Of a DNA stretch of 64,000 nucleotides, positions 11,101 to 20,840 are shown in pieces. Position 1 is the stretch's first letter; the number at the start of each line of letters is the position of its first letter. The position numbers were made by a program, and so were the translations under genes. The notes under the pieces are model-generated. The model was not told the DNA's origin and did no database searches. It worked only from the letters and a program-made list of their open reading frames with translations. Source of the DNA: Unio delphinus (lineage: Eukaryota > Mollusca > Bivalvia > Unionida > Unionidae); the NCBI GenBank assembly GCA_029339505.1, contig JAQISU010000108.1, positions 20,345,501 to 20,409,500 of the forward strand. The letters run 5' to 3'.

Positions 11101-12562
11101 TAGGGTTTTCCATACAAAGGGCATCAACAGTTCCAGTGAGGAAAGATGTTTTTACCGTGATCCTTGCTACGGGAATGCGACCGATCGTATGATCAAGTAA
11201 CATACATGGGGACTCCCACCCGAGCATTTGGTTATCCTGCACGAGACTATGTTTGATCACTACGCCAGTGCAACCAGTGTCACGTAATACTACAACTTTT
11301 CGACCGTTGACAAACCCTCTCGCGGTTGGTACACGCGCTTCGGGAAATAGACACGTGCCAAGCGAATGAATACAAGGTTCTACCTGTACGATGTTATCAG
11401 ATATACCTTTACTTTGTATAGCCACTGCTACCTTATGTACAAGTCCCTTTCTTTTAGGACAGTCTTTTTGAACATGACCCCATGCATTACACAAGAAACA
11501 TTGCACACGCTGAATAACTGGATTCCTAACTGACCTATTTACCTCAGCTGATTTTACAAGCTCCCTAGGCATAGGTCTCGCAGACTGGTTTCCAGACTTA
11601 AAATCTTTTAAAACCACGTTCTGGGTTCCCCCATGAGCTTCGGCAAATAAATAGGCTTGCTTAGCCATGTCTTTTACGTTTGTGAAGACTTTCTCCTTCA
11701 GAAATTGATCTAATTCTCGCCCAACTGTATTAAATAATTGATCTCTGAGCAAGAAATCAGTCAACCCTTCAAACGTTTTCACCGCTTTGCCGCATTCAAT
11801 CCACCGCTCAAAATAGTTCGCAATTCTAACGGTGAACTGACCAAAGGTTTCTCCCTTATCGGGCTTGCTATACCTGAACTTATTACGAAAACCCTGTTCA
11901 GTGAGCTCGTACCTTTTGAGAAGTGCTTCCTTTAGGACGTCGTACTTAAACACATCGTCTCTAGGAAGCCGCGAGTATACATCCAGTGCTTTACCCTTTA
12001 ATAGAGCACTTAGATGCAATGCCCAGTCATTTTGACTCCACTTCTGGTTTTCAGCATACCGCTCAAACCGATGAAGATAACTATCCATGTTATCTTTTTC
12101 ATCGTCAAAGGGAGGTAATTTTGGGCCCCTTAATTTGCTAAAGGCAGAATCGTGTTCTCTTCCAGATGTCGCTAATTCTACCTTACGCTCATGATTCCGT
12201 TGCTTTGCTTTTTCTTCTAACTCTAACATTTCTACTTTTGTTCGTTTATCTAACTCTATTTTCCTGTCCTCCGCTTCCATTTCCCATCCTATCCTGTCCT
12301 TTTCGGCCTGCTTCTCTAATTCTATCTTTTCCCTTTCGGCCTGCTTCTCTAATTCTATCTTTTCCTTCTCAATGGCCCATTTCCTATCTTCGGATTCCCT
12401 TTCTAATTCCCGTTTCCTTTCATCGGCTTCCCTTTCTAATTCCCTTGCTCTTACCCTTTCTTCTCTTTCCCGGGCTTGTTCTTCTTGAATAAATTTCCTT
12501 AAACTTTCACCTTCATATCCAAAATCTTTGCCTAAGGCAACCAAGTCCTTAAGGGATGACAT
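8168..12562 (-). CDS. gag-pol: Gag-Pol polyprotein, Gmr1-like order
   Basis: One open frame of 1486 codons from an upstream Met at 12628. I prefer the second Met (12562), where MSSLKDLVALGKDFGYEG looks like the start of Gmr1-type Gag. Residue numbers count from 12628. Parts: Lys/Glu/Arg-rich coiled coil 45-155; SCAN-like capsid about 170-335; zinc knuckle CX2CX4HX4C 377-390; aspartic protease LRDTG 448-452; integrase HHCC 637-677 and DDE core D707, D767, E803 (35 residues between the last two); GPY/F-type module near 943-975; reverse transcriptase with LDLSKGYWQ (D1160) and FVDD (1220-1223); RNase H with D1372, E1411 and D1438; end at 1486. No stop or frameshift separates gag from pol, so a single precursor cleaved by its protease is inferred. 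All catalytic residues I looked for are present. Confidence 0.93.
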   Translation of the reverse strand: MSSLKDLVALGKDFGYEGESLRKFIQEEQAREREERVRARELEREADERKRELERESEDRKWAIEKEKIELEKQAEREKIELEKQAEKDRIGWEMEAEDRKIELDKRTKVEMLELEEKAKQRNHERKVELATSGREHDSAFSKLRGPKLPPFDDEKDNMDSYLHRFERYAENQKWSQNDWALHLSALLKGKALDVYSRLPRDDVFKYDVLKEALLKRYELTEQGFRNKFRYSKPDKGETFGQFTVRIANYFERWIECGKAVKTFEGLTDFLLRDQLFNTVGRELDQFLKEKVFTNVKDMAKQAYLFAEAHGGTQNVVLKDFKSGNQSARPMPRELVKSAEVNRSVRNPVIQRVQCFLCNAWGHVQKDCPKRKGLVHKVAVAIQSKGISDNIVQVEPCIHSLGTCLFPEARVPTARGFVNGRKVVVLRDTGCTGVVIKHSLVQDNQMLGWESPCMLLDHTIGRIPVARITVKTSFLTGTVDALCMENPIYDLTIGNVEGSRLPTMADLKIPLAQAVETRAQTRREKTAFHKLIVPESISGIWRDDFKQEQERDESIRTIVEKITSGAIKHCKRGGSSRFVRKNGLIHREFSAREGKKYWLVVVPQRYRSQVLRVAHESSMAGHLGKAKTTSRVVAEFYCPGVNGDVTRFCRSCDVCQKTVCKGRVTRVPLGQMPLIDTPFKRVAVDIVGPIHPVTERKNRYILTLVDYATRYPEAVALPTIETERVAEALVDIFSRVGVPEEILTDCGAQFTSDLMGEISRLLSIKQLNTTPYHPMCNGLVEKFNGTLKSMLRKMCAERPQDWDRYLNAVLFAYREVPQESLGFSPFELLYGRTVRGPMRILRELWTGDVANEEIKTTYQYVLDLRNKLENTCQMPRDELIKSGRRYAKYYNRRARNRKFLVGDQVLLLLPTSPNKLLVHWKGPYEVKEVKGDMDYKIDMDGDLKTFHANMLKLYIKRQSDNVEKGVLNVVYTAVVNDDEADSNIESSLECPLGVAWEGIDEVDVSAELTKDQRQQINALLAKHSYVFTDRPGCTTLLDLKIKLNTSDPIRIKGYPVPYNAREAVDEEVGKMLDLGVIEPSNSPYSSPVVLVRKKDGTNRFCIDFRQLNKITVFDAEPMPDMQGLFAKLSGNRWISKLDLSKGYWQVLIVPESRPLTAFATQKGLYQFKVMPFGLVGASATCCRLMRKLLKGLANVDSFVDDIFVYTNTWSEHVSVLSELFNRLRRANLTVRPTKCSIGYTDLDCLGHRVSGMGQLKPHPTQVEAIRDAPKPTNKTQVRSFLGLVGFYRKFIPNFAAIASPLSDLTKKGQPNKVEWGPPQDKAFCTLKEKLVSAPILKLPDVSKPFILRTDASETGLGAVLLQEQDDSKLPVAYSSRKLLPREKNYSVIEKECLAVVWGIGKYHAYLFGRDFVLETDHQPLLYLNKAKVANARLMRWALTLQPYRFRVEAIRGVENVGADYLSRA

Positions 12563-12757
12563 GACAAATTGTATATGAATATAGAGATATAACCAAACTA
12601 ATGTTTTAAACACGTTTATACTGGACACACGGACCTAGATAAACTAAACAAAAATAAACCCCAACTTGAGTATTATCTTGTCAAGAAGGTCACGCTCAAA
12701 TATAAACATTAAATGTATACTTTCACAAAAATGATTGACAGTTCACTTAATCCAGCG

Positions 12758-12775
12758 ATCCCACTTCTGACACCA
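12758..12775 (-). promoter_or_regulatory. Primer binding site, tRNA-Leu
   Basis: The + strand reads ATCCCACTTCTGACACCA, matching the 3' end including CCA of metazoan tRNA-Leu(CAA) as I recall it. The - strand complement TGGTGTCAGAAGTGGGAT therefore forms the primer site. It is one base from the 5' LTR edge at 12777, as expected for minus-strand priming. Confidence 0.85.
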
Positions 12776-12776
12776 T

Positions 12777-14274
12777 TGTAACAGAATTGTTACCGAGAGG
12801 ATGGTGGATTAAATGAACAACACAAACACAATATGTGAAAGAAAATATAAATTTATGAAATAAATTATTAATGAAAAATAATGATGTATCAACACAATAA
12901 CTCATGCGCTCAACCCACAATTACACTCACAACCATTCACAATACATGAATAAATGAAATATCAATACAAAATAAAACTCAGATATAAAGGGATCTCTTG
13001 GACTATACACAGATCCAAGGAACCTTTACGAAAGTTATATTACCGCAAATATAAATTATGATGACAAATCAAACTATACTATCGCACGTATGGATTGCGA
13101 CACCTAGCACGAACATATACATGTATTCAATAAAGTTGCTAGCTTTTACTGAGATTCATGCAATCCCTTGAAATACTATTATGGTCTGAAATAACCATGG
13201 AAATACAACAATGTATTCAATTGTACTACAATTGCAACACACATATGTGTCTCGACCCTGTATAACCGTACGATTCACTAACAGTTGAATCGCCGCCCAG
13301 TTTCCCCGAAGACCTAGGGTTGACCAATACTTTTATCGGCCGTTTGCCCTTCACGGATCCACCACAGTTATACGTACAGACAGCATACAACATCTACTAG
13401 GACCAACGTTCCTCAATACCCTAGATGTCGCCCCGGATGTTTACAACTTTAGACAGCTCCGACGCTCGGACTTCTAGATTTCCGGATATTTACACGTCAC
13501 GACAGATGTAGACGAACAGACAGTTCGACAGACAGACAGTCAGATACTTCAATTCGATTGCACAATAAATCAGCAACAATTTCAGCTACGATATCAGAGA
13601 TGTTATCAGCCGACGTTATCAGAGATGTTTTCAGATGCGTTATCAGATGCGTTATCAAACGTTATCAGATGCGCTATCAGAGATGCTATCAACGATGTTA
13701 TTAGATGCGCTATCAGAGATGTTTTCAGATGCGTTATCAGCTACAATAAAGAAACCAGACTAATAATAGTTGTCTCAAAAAAATAATCTAAACCTTAGAT
13801 TACGCTAATGCATTTAAAGTCTAATAGTGACTAGTAATTCCAAATATTCCACGTTTAAAATCTGCATTGCAATAAAGGCATCATTATATGAAATGATAGA
13901 CTGAATAAAATTCACAATAAAACGAAATATAAATTTAACACTCACCCCTTTGGCTGGAGATTGAAAGACGAGCTTATCTATCCTGTGATTAGATACTTTA
14001 GGTCCCGTAAAATTGATCATAAATATTCTGCCTTATATACCCTCAAATAGGTGAGCATAAATCACAGCAAGATTACCGTGCACCACGTGAAACTAATGTT
14101 CCGGATTTCATGTAAATAAAAATCAGGCACATGCAAATCGTTACACGCCGCTTACCTTGGAGAAAACCACTTATTCACCCCAGGTAATGCATGTACGACG
14201 AAACAAAGAAAATGGTGCGATTAGTTTGTAAATCAAGAAGAAAATAAATTTAATTTTCGCCTAATTCTGTGACA
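12777..14274 (-). repeat. Inner element 5' LTR (1498 bp)
   Basis: Same termini as the 3' copy. It is about 25 bp longer because of an extra stretch in the 12-bp repeat around 13600-13630. One visible substitution is C at 13149 against T at 6918. The promoter for the polyprotein should lie here. Confidence 0.95.
14030..14041 (-). promoter_or_regulatory. Possible TATA box in 5' LTR
   Basis: On the - strand GTATATAAGG occurs about 235 bases into the LTR, a plausible place for the U3 core promoter. The start site downstream was not identified. The same word in the 3' LTR is near 7772-7782. Confidence 0.35.
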
Positions 14275-14592
14275 CATTCATTTACTATTGTTTGCTGTTA
14301 GAGAATTAGTTCAAGAATCTTTTGACTTCAGTCCCTTTGAACTGGTTTTTGGACGCACTGTGCATAGACCATTGAAGTTATTGAAAGAGAAACTTCTCTC
14401 TAATGAAGATACTAAGATCAATCTTCTTGATTATGTTTCTGATTTTAGATACAAGTTGGCAAAGGCTTGTGAGGTTGCAAGAGCAAATCTGCACTCTACT
14501 CAATCTAAAATGAAATCAAGATATGATAAAAGGTCGACGGAAAGGAGTTTTCAGCCTGATGATAGAGTCCTGGCTCTCTTACTAATGCCATA
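14275..14592 (+). pseudogene. Outer element integrase, C-terminal part
   Basis: The frame starts with the second copy of the CATTC duplication and continues the integrase that was cut at 6545. It contains LVQESFDFSPFELVFGR, which aligns with VPQESLGFSPFELLYGR of the inner element, and later SRYDKRS and DDRVLALL, the region before the GPY/F-type module. A TAA at 14590 ends the frame. Downstream in the same register, residues resembling YYGPYTADRKIND (about 14610-14650) show that the module continued before the stop arose. Confidence 0.85.
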
Positions 14593-15525
14593 AAATCCTC
14601 TTCAAGCCAAATATTATGGTCCCTACACAGCTGACAGGAAAATTAATGATTTAAATTACATCATAAATACTCCTGGGAGGCGTATACAAAAACACCACTA
14701 CCATATAAACATGCTAAAAGAGTATATTGAAAGAGATAGCCATGTTAAACATGTAATTAATTTAGTTGTACCTGTCCCACTCAGTGAAGGAATATCATCA
14801 GATTCTACTGATATTGAAATGATGACTGATATTGAAATGAAGAATCTTTGTAATTCAGAAATTATGAAAAATCTAGACCAGAAACTTTCACATTTACAAG
14901 TGCAAGTAAGAAATGAACTGAAATAGTTATTATTTGAATATGAACACTTATTTCCAGATATTCCTACAAGGACAAACAAAATTTTTTATGACGTTGAAAT
15001 TGAAAATTCCAAACCTGTTAAACAACATCCATACAGGATGAATCCACTCAAACAGGAATCCTTAAAAAAGGAGATTCAATATTTGCTGGAGAATGATTTT
15101 ATCGAGCTCAGTAAAAGTGATTGGAGTTCACCATGCTTACTTGTTCCAAAACCAGATAAAACTTTCCGTATGTGCACTGATCATAGGAAGGTGAACAGTG
15201 TGACAAAAACAGATTCATTTCCATTACCAAGAATGGACGATTGTATTGATAAAATTGGGAATGCCAAGTATGTCAGCAAGTTTGACCTTCTGAAAGGATT
15301 TTGGCAGATTCCACTAACGGAAAGAGCAAAGGAAATGTCGGCATTTGTGACTCCAGATGGACTCTACCAATATAAAGTAATGCCTTTCGGGATGAAGGGG
15401 TCACCAAGTCCATTTCAACGTCTCATGAATATGATCACCTCTGGTCTAGAAAATTGTGATGCCTATATAGATGACGTCATCATCTACAACGACACCTGGA
15501 TAGAATATCTAGCAACAATTTGAAA
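14593..15525 (+). pseudogene. Outer element linker and reverse transcriptase
   Basis: A linker frame (14711-14926) leads to the reverse transcriptase (best frame 15038-15523). Visible motifs are SSPCLLVPKPD, RMCTDHRKVN, the first catalytic Asp in FDLLKGFWQ, PFGMKGSPSPFQRLM and YIDDVIIYND with both catalytic Asp residues. A TGA at 15521 interrupts the frame just after WIEYLATI. The palm motifs are intact, so the sequence decayed by a few recent stops rather than by long erosion. Confidence 0.88.
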
Positions 15526-16267
15526 ATTCTTTGACAGACTGACTGATGCATGTTTGACAATTAATTTATCTAAAAGTGAGTTCTGCCGTGCTAGTATGAC
15601 TTTCTTAGGACATATTGTGGGACATGAACAAGTTAAACCAATAGATGCTAAGGTTGAGACTATGTCTAAATTCCCTGTGCCTGAAAATAGAAAGCAACTG
15701 ATGCGATTTTTAGGTATTGCTGGATACTATCGTAAATTTTGTTCAAATTTTTCCATAATTGCAGAACCCCTGACAAATTTATTGAAAACGAAGAACAAGT
15801 TCGTTTGGACTGAAAAATGTCAGGAGGCTTTTGATAAGTTGAAAGCCATACTTGAAACAGCACCAGTTCTTGCAGCTCCAAATTTAAGTCAACCTTTCAA
15901 ATTTTCTGCCGATGCAGGTGATGTTGGGGTGGGAGCAGTTTTAATCCAAGAAGACAAAAATGGTATTGAACATCCATTGTGCTATTTTTCAAAGAAATTA
16001 AACAAGCACCAGAGAAATTATTCAACTATCGAGAAAGAATGTTTGACATTGATTTTGGCTTTGCAACATTTTGAAGTTTATCTAAGTTCATCTCTTTCTT
16101 CGATTATAGTTTTTAGTGAATACAACCCTCCTACTTTCAACGGCAAGTTGAAAAACAAAAAACAAAGATTACTAAGATGGAGTTCGTTCTTGCAGGAATA
16201 TAATCTTGACATCCGGCACATCAAGGGAAAAGATAATTTAATTGCAGACGCTCTTTCCTGTGTATAA
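15526..16267 (+). pseudogene. Outer element RT thumb and RNase H
   Basis: After the TGA at 15521 the same domain train continues: FLGHIVGHEQVKP, RFLGIAGYYRKFCSNF, then RNase H with FSADAGDVGVGAVLIQE, YSTIEKECLTLILALQHF and a VFSEYNPPTF segment in which the usual catalytic Asp (compare ETDHQPL in the inner element) is replaced by Glu. It ends IADALSCV. The loss of that Asp suggests the RNase H would be impaired even without the stop codons. Confidence 0.85.
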
Positions 16268-16360
16268 CAATATATTATATACATGAGTTCTTTTAACTTC
16301 AAGTGTAAATTGGATTGTGATAAAAAGAATGTTTTATATATAAACCTTTCTTTTTATTTT

Positions 16361-16371
16361 ATGGGGGAAGG
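16361..16371 (+). promoter_or_regulatory. Polypurine tract of outer element
   Basis: ATGGGGGAAGG lies immediately before the TGTTACGTAT start of the 3' LTR. Confidence 0.8.
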
Positions 16372-17178
16372 TGTTACGTATATTTGATTTAAATAATTTA
16401 TTTATTTTTGTCAGATTCAAATTTGACATTTTGGATTAAAAATTCTTTCATTAGGAAATTTTTCTAGAAATTTTCACTCTAAAAGTAAACAACAGATGTT
16501 AACCTCATTTTCTGACCTTGCTTCAGAGTGTAAACAAGCTTCTAAAAAGATTAGTTGATTCCAAGGACATTAGAGCTTTACTTTAAAAATGATTGGTTGA
16601 TTCCAAGGACATCTTTCTAGATCATACTGTATACGTGAATTTGAGAGCATGGGTTCGTTCTGTGACCTTCTAGAAAATCGCGTGACCCCTTCCTGTTTAC
16701 GAGGGAATATCAGTATATAGCTGTGTTTTAGAAGCTAACGTTTCAGTAGTTAGTCTGGGCTTTAGAATACAAAGATGTGTGTATTATTGTTTGAGTGTAA
16801 ATTATTACAATTCGTTTGGGATCAAGAGGAATTTATTATGTTATTTATCTAGAAATTACTTGTGCTCATTTGAATTATTATATAAACTAAAACTGACTTC
16901 ATCACGTGACATCGTCGTCAATATTGGATTACATCGTCAAGATTCGAACCGGGAACTATTAGAACATTTTATTAGCAGGACTCTTGCAATTCCACTAGTG
17001 GATTATATTGTGAATTCTTTTTGGATTATCGTTTGAACTTTATTCTCTGAAACCGTAAGTTTAAATATTTTCTTTCATGAAAATATTTTTACTCAATAAA
17101 TTGTTTGTTAAATTTTTACAAGCTTGTTATTTTCACTTCTTTCTATGTTGCTGCTTATTCGAGCCTAAGCACGTAACA
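16372..17178 (+). repeat. Outer element 3' LTR (807 bp)
   Basis: It begins TGTTACGT and ends ACGTAACA, a perfect 8-bp inverted pair. It holds a local duplication of GGTTGATTCCAAGGACAT-like sequence (about 16550-16615), a TATATAG word at about 16713 and an AATAAA signal at 17095-17100. A related solo LTR is at 55784-56637. Confidence 0.88.
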
Positions 17179-17402
17179 GTATCATTGATCATAAAGCACA
17201 CACGCGTGGACTAACGCACTAACAAATTTTCCACGAGATCGAACTGTAAGATTTTATCCCCAAAACATGTTTGATTTTATGCACGAAATAAGTAAAACCG
17301 AGCCTTTGCCAATATGGTTATTTCAGAGTTCCGATGATGATTTGTAAGCCCTAACGGCGAAATATATCGTAAAGAATCTCTTTAAGAAGAAATAAGAAAA
17401 CT

Positions 17403-19320
17403 CGCGCAGAAATTTTCAACCGAAAATATTGAGCAATTACTAACAAATTATTTTACAGTTCCGTCAGTCGCAGCTCACTTTGCCCCGGAGAAGAATTCGT
17501 GGAAACCAACACGATTTGAATTTCTCGAGGATGTACAATTAATTTGCTGTGAATTTCGACACGGTGGATTGTGGAATACTAAATACGATTATAAAGATGT
17601 TATCTCGGTTGATATGGTCGTGTGTTATCCTGGACGTTTTCTCGAAATGTGTGAGTGTCATGGGTATTTTAAGCAATATCGACTTCCCACGCACGAGATA
17701 ACACGAACATCTATAAATGGATCACTACCCGATTTTGATCTAAGCGGATTCGCTTGTATTATATCATTCGAATTTGCTAAAGGGCTTCATCCGATTTGTT
17801 ATATTTGGTTTGGTAGACATTTCTCTGATAAACGCTGGGCACCAATATTGTAATTACGATATATGATTGATTGTAAAATATTAATATCGTTGATTGTCGA
17901 CGAGGTAATTATATCGTATCACCCGCAGACTGAAGCTTGGTTACCTCACCCTGAACCGATTCCCTGCATTCACTATGACCTTGATGCTCTCGTGAAAAAA
18001 TAGCGAGGTAAACACCGCAAAAAATCTAGGTAGAAAAACAATTGATAAATTCACTCTAGCTCTAGCATATGATCACAAATGACATTATACACGATTAACT
18101 ATAGACGATGCTGAATATGATTTTATAATCGCAGATGCAACAGCAAAAATATATTTGTCAGTTGAGAAAATGCTGACTTGTCTGACGGAAAAATGTTAGG
18201 TACAATTGTTGGTTATATCGATGACGTCTCTTCTCAGAATACACCTCTTAGATCATCTATGCTCTCTTATGTTTCTATAAACTTGCTATCGATGATAGAT
18301 TGCCTGACACCGCAGTTAGAGTTGTAACGGATTCGTTTTACATGAATAAGAAATACACGTCACTGTTGCCTCAATTTACGAGTACTGATTCATCATGGAG
18401 TTCGTGGAGAATACAAGAAAAATGTTACACGTTTATTTAAACGCTGCTGATGTTGCGATCAAGGATAATTATCGCGGTGATCAGATATCAGAATTATCAT
18501 TGACGCCATCCGTGCATGATCCAGTACACAGATATAAACCTGTTTATCTCAACATGCCGGGAGATTCTGGTAATACGACTGAGTGATTGAATTGTTTACG
18601 ATGATATGATTTTGCTAGCTCCAACACACAGACTCGCCAGGGAGATGACAACCTTAGGAATACAATCGTGTACTTACCACAGCTTTTTCAAATACGAATG
18701 AGATGCATAGACCACTGTCCGAATGGGAGAGAAATATATACCCAGAATAATAATTTGGGATGATATATGTACGGTATATAAAGACATTCTAAAAACATTT
18801 CTTGATCGACTATTGCTAATGAATACAGCCGTGATAATATAGCGGGTGATCCACAATTAAGCGAGTTCAAGAAATTAATCAGATAACAACCTAATAAAAT
18901 TCAACGTGAAATAATGCAAGAAGTGATTCCAGAAACTTCCCTGAATGACTTTTGGGAACGGTGGATACCAAATGATTTGATCGTGGTAATCAGAGACACA
19001 CTTCACAGAAGTTATTTCAGTTACAACGAGAAAAATTCTCAACGTTGCCGGTTCCGCTGTGTTATAGATCAACTGATACACGAAAAGGGAATTAGACGAT
19101 ATACCAGGAAAATCACGGAAACAGAATGTCCTGTTAAATGATATTGTTCTAGTTGATATCAATCTGGTCGAGGATGCATTAAAAGACAAAACTCCATGGA
19201 CGCTAGGATACGCAATGACGATACATTCATCTCAGGGGTTAACTATCTCTGATACAAGCCTAGTCTAACTCGCAGTATCACGAGTTAGATGAAAATCTCA
19301 GCTGCTGAGGGTTATTTTAA
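17403..19320 (+). pseudogene. Polinton-type PolB with SF1 helicase tail, decayed
   Basis: From about 17403 the conceptual protein shows the palm of a protein-primed-type family B polymerase: HFAPEKNSWKPTRFEFLED, RHGGLWNT, then motif A around VDMVVCYPGRF (D at 17611). After several stops come a motif B-like RSSMLSYVSINLLSM (about 18250) and motif C VVTDSFY (Asp codon 18330). From about 18540 helicase pieces follow: a Walker A-like PGDSGNTT with the key Lys replaced by Asn, LAPTHRLARE (18616), the Walker B-like IIIWDD (18743) and YAMTIHSSQGLTI (about 19205). I recall metazoan Polintons in which PolB and an SF1 helicase form one polypeptide, and the colinear order here fits that. Many stops and frame changes make it a relic. 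The N-terminal part is missing, and the outer LTR retrotransposon ends directly upstream. Confidence 0.75.
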
Positions 19321-19321
19321 A

Positions 19322-20250
19322 TTTTACTGACACCAGTGGTAATTGTGTATCCTCGTGAATTCACGTGCAAATCCACGCTGAGGAGAGTATTTGAATCTAA
19401 TCCTTAGATTACGCGTCTGCCAGTAGAATGTTATGTTAGATATTGTATGTGTAGTAACATTCCAAATAGGATCAGTAGCTCTTTTCTTACCCCCTTCAAG
19501 TTCACCCGGCTCATATAAATATCGGACAGTAACATTATCTAATACTGGATGTTTCAAAAAATCATTTCGTTGTAAGGATATATATCTTTTGTGATTGCAT
19601 TAACGGGTTTCAACGAAGTTTGCCGAGCAATTTCATTATTTAATGCAGCTGTTACACTTGGTAATCTTGCAACCCATTCTCGAGATCTCTTGTATTGAAT
19701 TATTTCTTTCGCGTACGGATATCCAAATAACCGCTCAGCAAGTATTCGATTAAATCGTTCAACAATTGCCTGATCACGGTGAATTGCAATATGTCCTCGT
19801 CGTATTTCAAAGTTATATTGCTTCATCGCCGATGATACTAAACCCTGAAATTCTTTGCCAGGATCAACCTGTAATAATTGAATCCGTCGTAAACCACCTC
19901 GTTGAAAAATTCGTTCGAACGCAAAAGCTACTTCTGATGCACTCCTTGTTGATAATGGCTCTGCTTCTTTGTATCTACTCGCAATATCAACTATAGTTAA
20001 CGCGAATTGGAATGTTACTTGACGTCTAGTATCATGTAGTAAGAATAAAATATCCGCCTGATGAACTTCATTTGGCACGCTGACATCAAAATGTAAGTAA
20101 TCGCATCGTTTAGGTGGTGATAGATAAATTTGCTATATTGCCTGTCTGGATAACCAATTTGCTGCAGCAGACACATGCAGCTTCGGCGAGTTTACTAATC
20201 GCTGATTTACCTCTCCAGTATCCTCTTGGACTACAATACATAGATTCCAT
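19322..20250 (-). pseudogene. Polinton retroviral-type integrase, frameshifted
   Basis: The gene reads leftwards from about 20250. The first part (RGYWRGKSAISKLAEAA, then LSRQAIYQIYLSPPKR in another frame) fits the N-terminal region of Polinton integrases. The core frame 19554-20078 has the DDE triad in VHQADILFL, LLQVDPGKEF and AIVERFN. The last part is shifted again and carries VRYLYEPGELEGGKKRATDP (19324-19557) and RGFAREF, the usual C-terminal chromodomain-like region. At least two frame breaks make it inactive. In intact elements this enzyme inserts the element into host DNA. The neighbouring PLA2-like frame begins just upstream on the same strand. Confidence 0.85.
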
Positions 20251-20257
20251 AATAATA

Positions 20258-20569
20258 TTAATTACGAGTCCTTAATACTAGTTTACCCTTCATTGCTGAT
20301 CTTACTAACCAGTTTGCTAATGATTCTTTGAAAGATTTTTTTTTTATCGAAGTTAGCGCATAAATTAATTTTACATCTGCGAGATGTCTATGCTGCAGAT
20401 TGTTACTTTTATAAGACACGTCATGAGCGTGACAAGCTCGATCAATTTCAATTATCGGATATTCACCTGGTTTCGGTTGATCCTGATTATCAAGGATGAT
20501 ATCAAGTCGAGTTCCAGGACTGCAGTAATTATATCCTGGAAGATGTTTTTTCTCATGGGTATTTACCAT
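20258..20569 (-). CDS. Phospholipase A2-like protein of Polinton
   Basis: A 103-residue frame containing a calcium-loop-like YNYCSPGTRLD near residues 14-24 and the catalytic-type motif IDRACHAHDVSYKS near residues 42-55, where HD is the expected His-Asp pair. The arrangement resembles the PLA2 domain of parvovirus VP1 and the PLA2-like proteins of adintoviruses and some Polintons, thought to breach endosomal membranes during entry. The usual GP(G)N of the calcium loop reads SPGT here, and the frame is short, so activity is doubtful. It lies between the integrase (same strand) and the ATPase (opposite strand). It may be a full small gene or a remnant. Confidence 0.7.
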   Translation of the reverse strand: MVNTHEKKHLPGYNYCSPGTRLDIILDNQDQPKPGEYPIIEIDRACHAHDVSYKSNNLQHRHLADVKLIYALTSIKKKSFKESLANWLVRSAMKGKLVLRTRN

Positions 20570-20840
20570 AAAGTATTGGTAACCCAGTCGTTTTTACAAT
20601 TCGATTTGTAACCCAAGACAAATTTAAATTTCTTTGTACCGCATCGGTCGCACTTACCTGTACCGCTGATCTGTTATTTTATTTTGTAACTGTTGTTAGA
20701 TTATTTGTGGTGGTCCGCGCCCAACATAACACAGTATAGATCCATATCATATATTATACATCATGCATGTAATTGATTTTTCAGCGAGATGAGCGCAAGA
20801 ACCTGTTAAACCCCATACATCGATACCAAATTCTATTAAA

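Larger units (their letters stand above)
6546..14274 (-). mobile_element. Inner Gmr1-like LTR retrotransposon, complete
   Basis: This is a full-length element of about 7.7 kb. On the - strand it reads 5' LTR (14274-12777), primer binding site, one gag-pol frame, polypurine tract and 3' LTR (8018-6546). The target duplication CATTC flanks both sides. It sits inside the integrase gene of the outer element, in the opposite orientation. Near-identical LTRs, an unbroken frame and intact catalytic motifs make this copy young and possibly competent. The polyprotein order gag, protease, integrase, reverse transcriptase, RNase H is that of Gmr1-like members of Ty3/Gypsy, which share pol order with Ty1/copia. 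Confidence 0.93.
3912..17178 (+). mobile_element. Outer Gmr1-like LTR retrotransposon, decayed, 5' LTR missing
   Basis: Domains run gag, zinc knuckle, protease remnant, integrase, reverse transcriptase, RNase H, polypurine tract and 3' LTR. Integrase before reverse transcriptase with Ty3/Gypsy-type sequences is the hallmark of the Gmr1-like group. The integrase gene is interrupted at 6546-14274 by a younger element of similar type. Stop codons, frame changes and a GA microsatellite break the frames. No copy of the LTR (starting TGTTACGTAT) is seen upstream of gag, so the element is 5'-truncated or its 5' LTR was deleted. Its real left edge may lie somewhat before the position given. A solo LTR of the same family is at 55784-56637. 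Confidence 0.85.

Noticed and set aside
8865..12492. Several + strand frames of 65-123 codons
   Set aside because: They are antisense shadows of the long - strand gag-pol frame.
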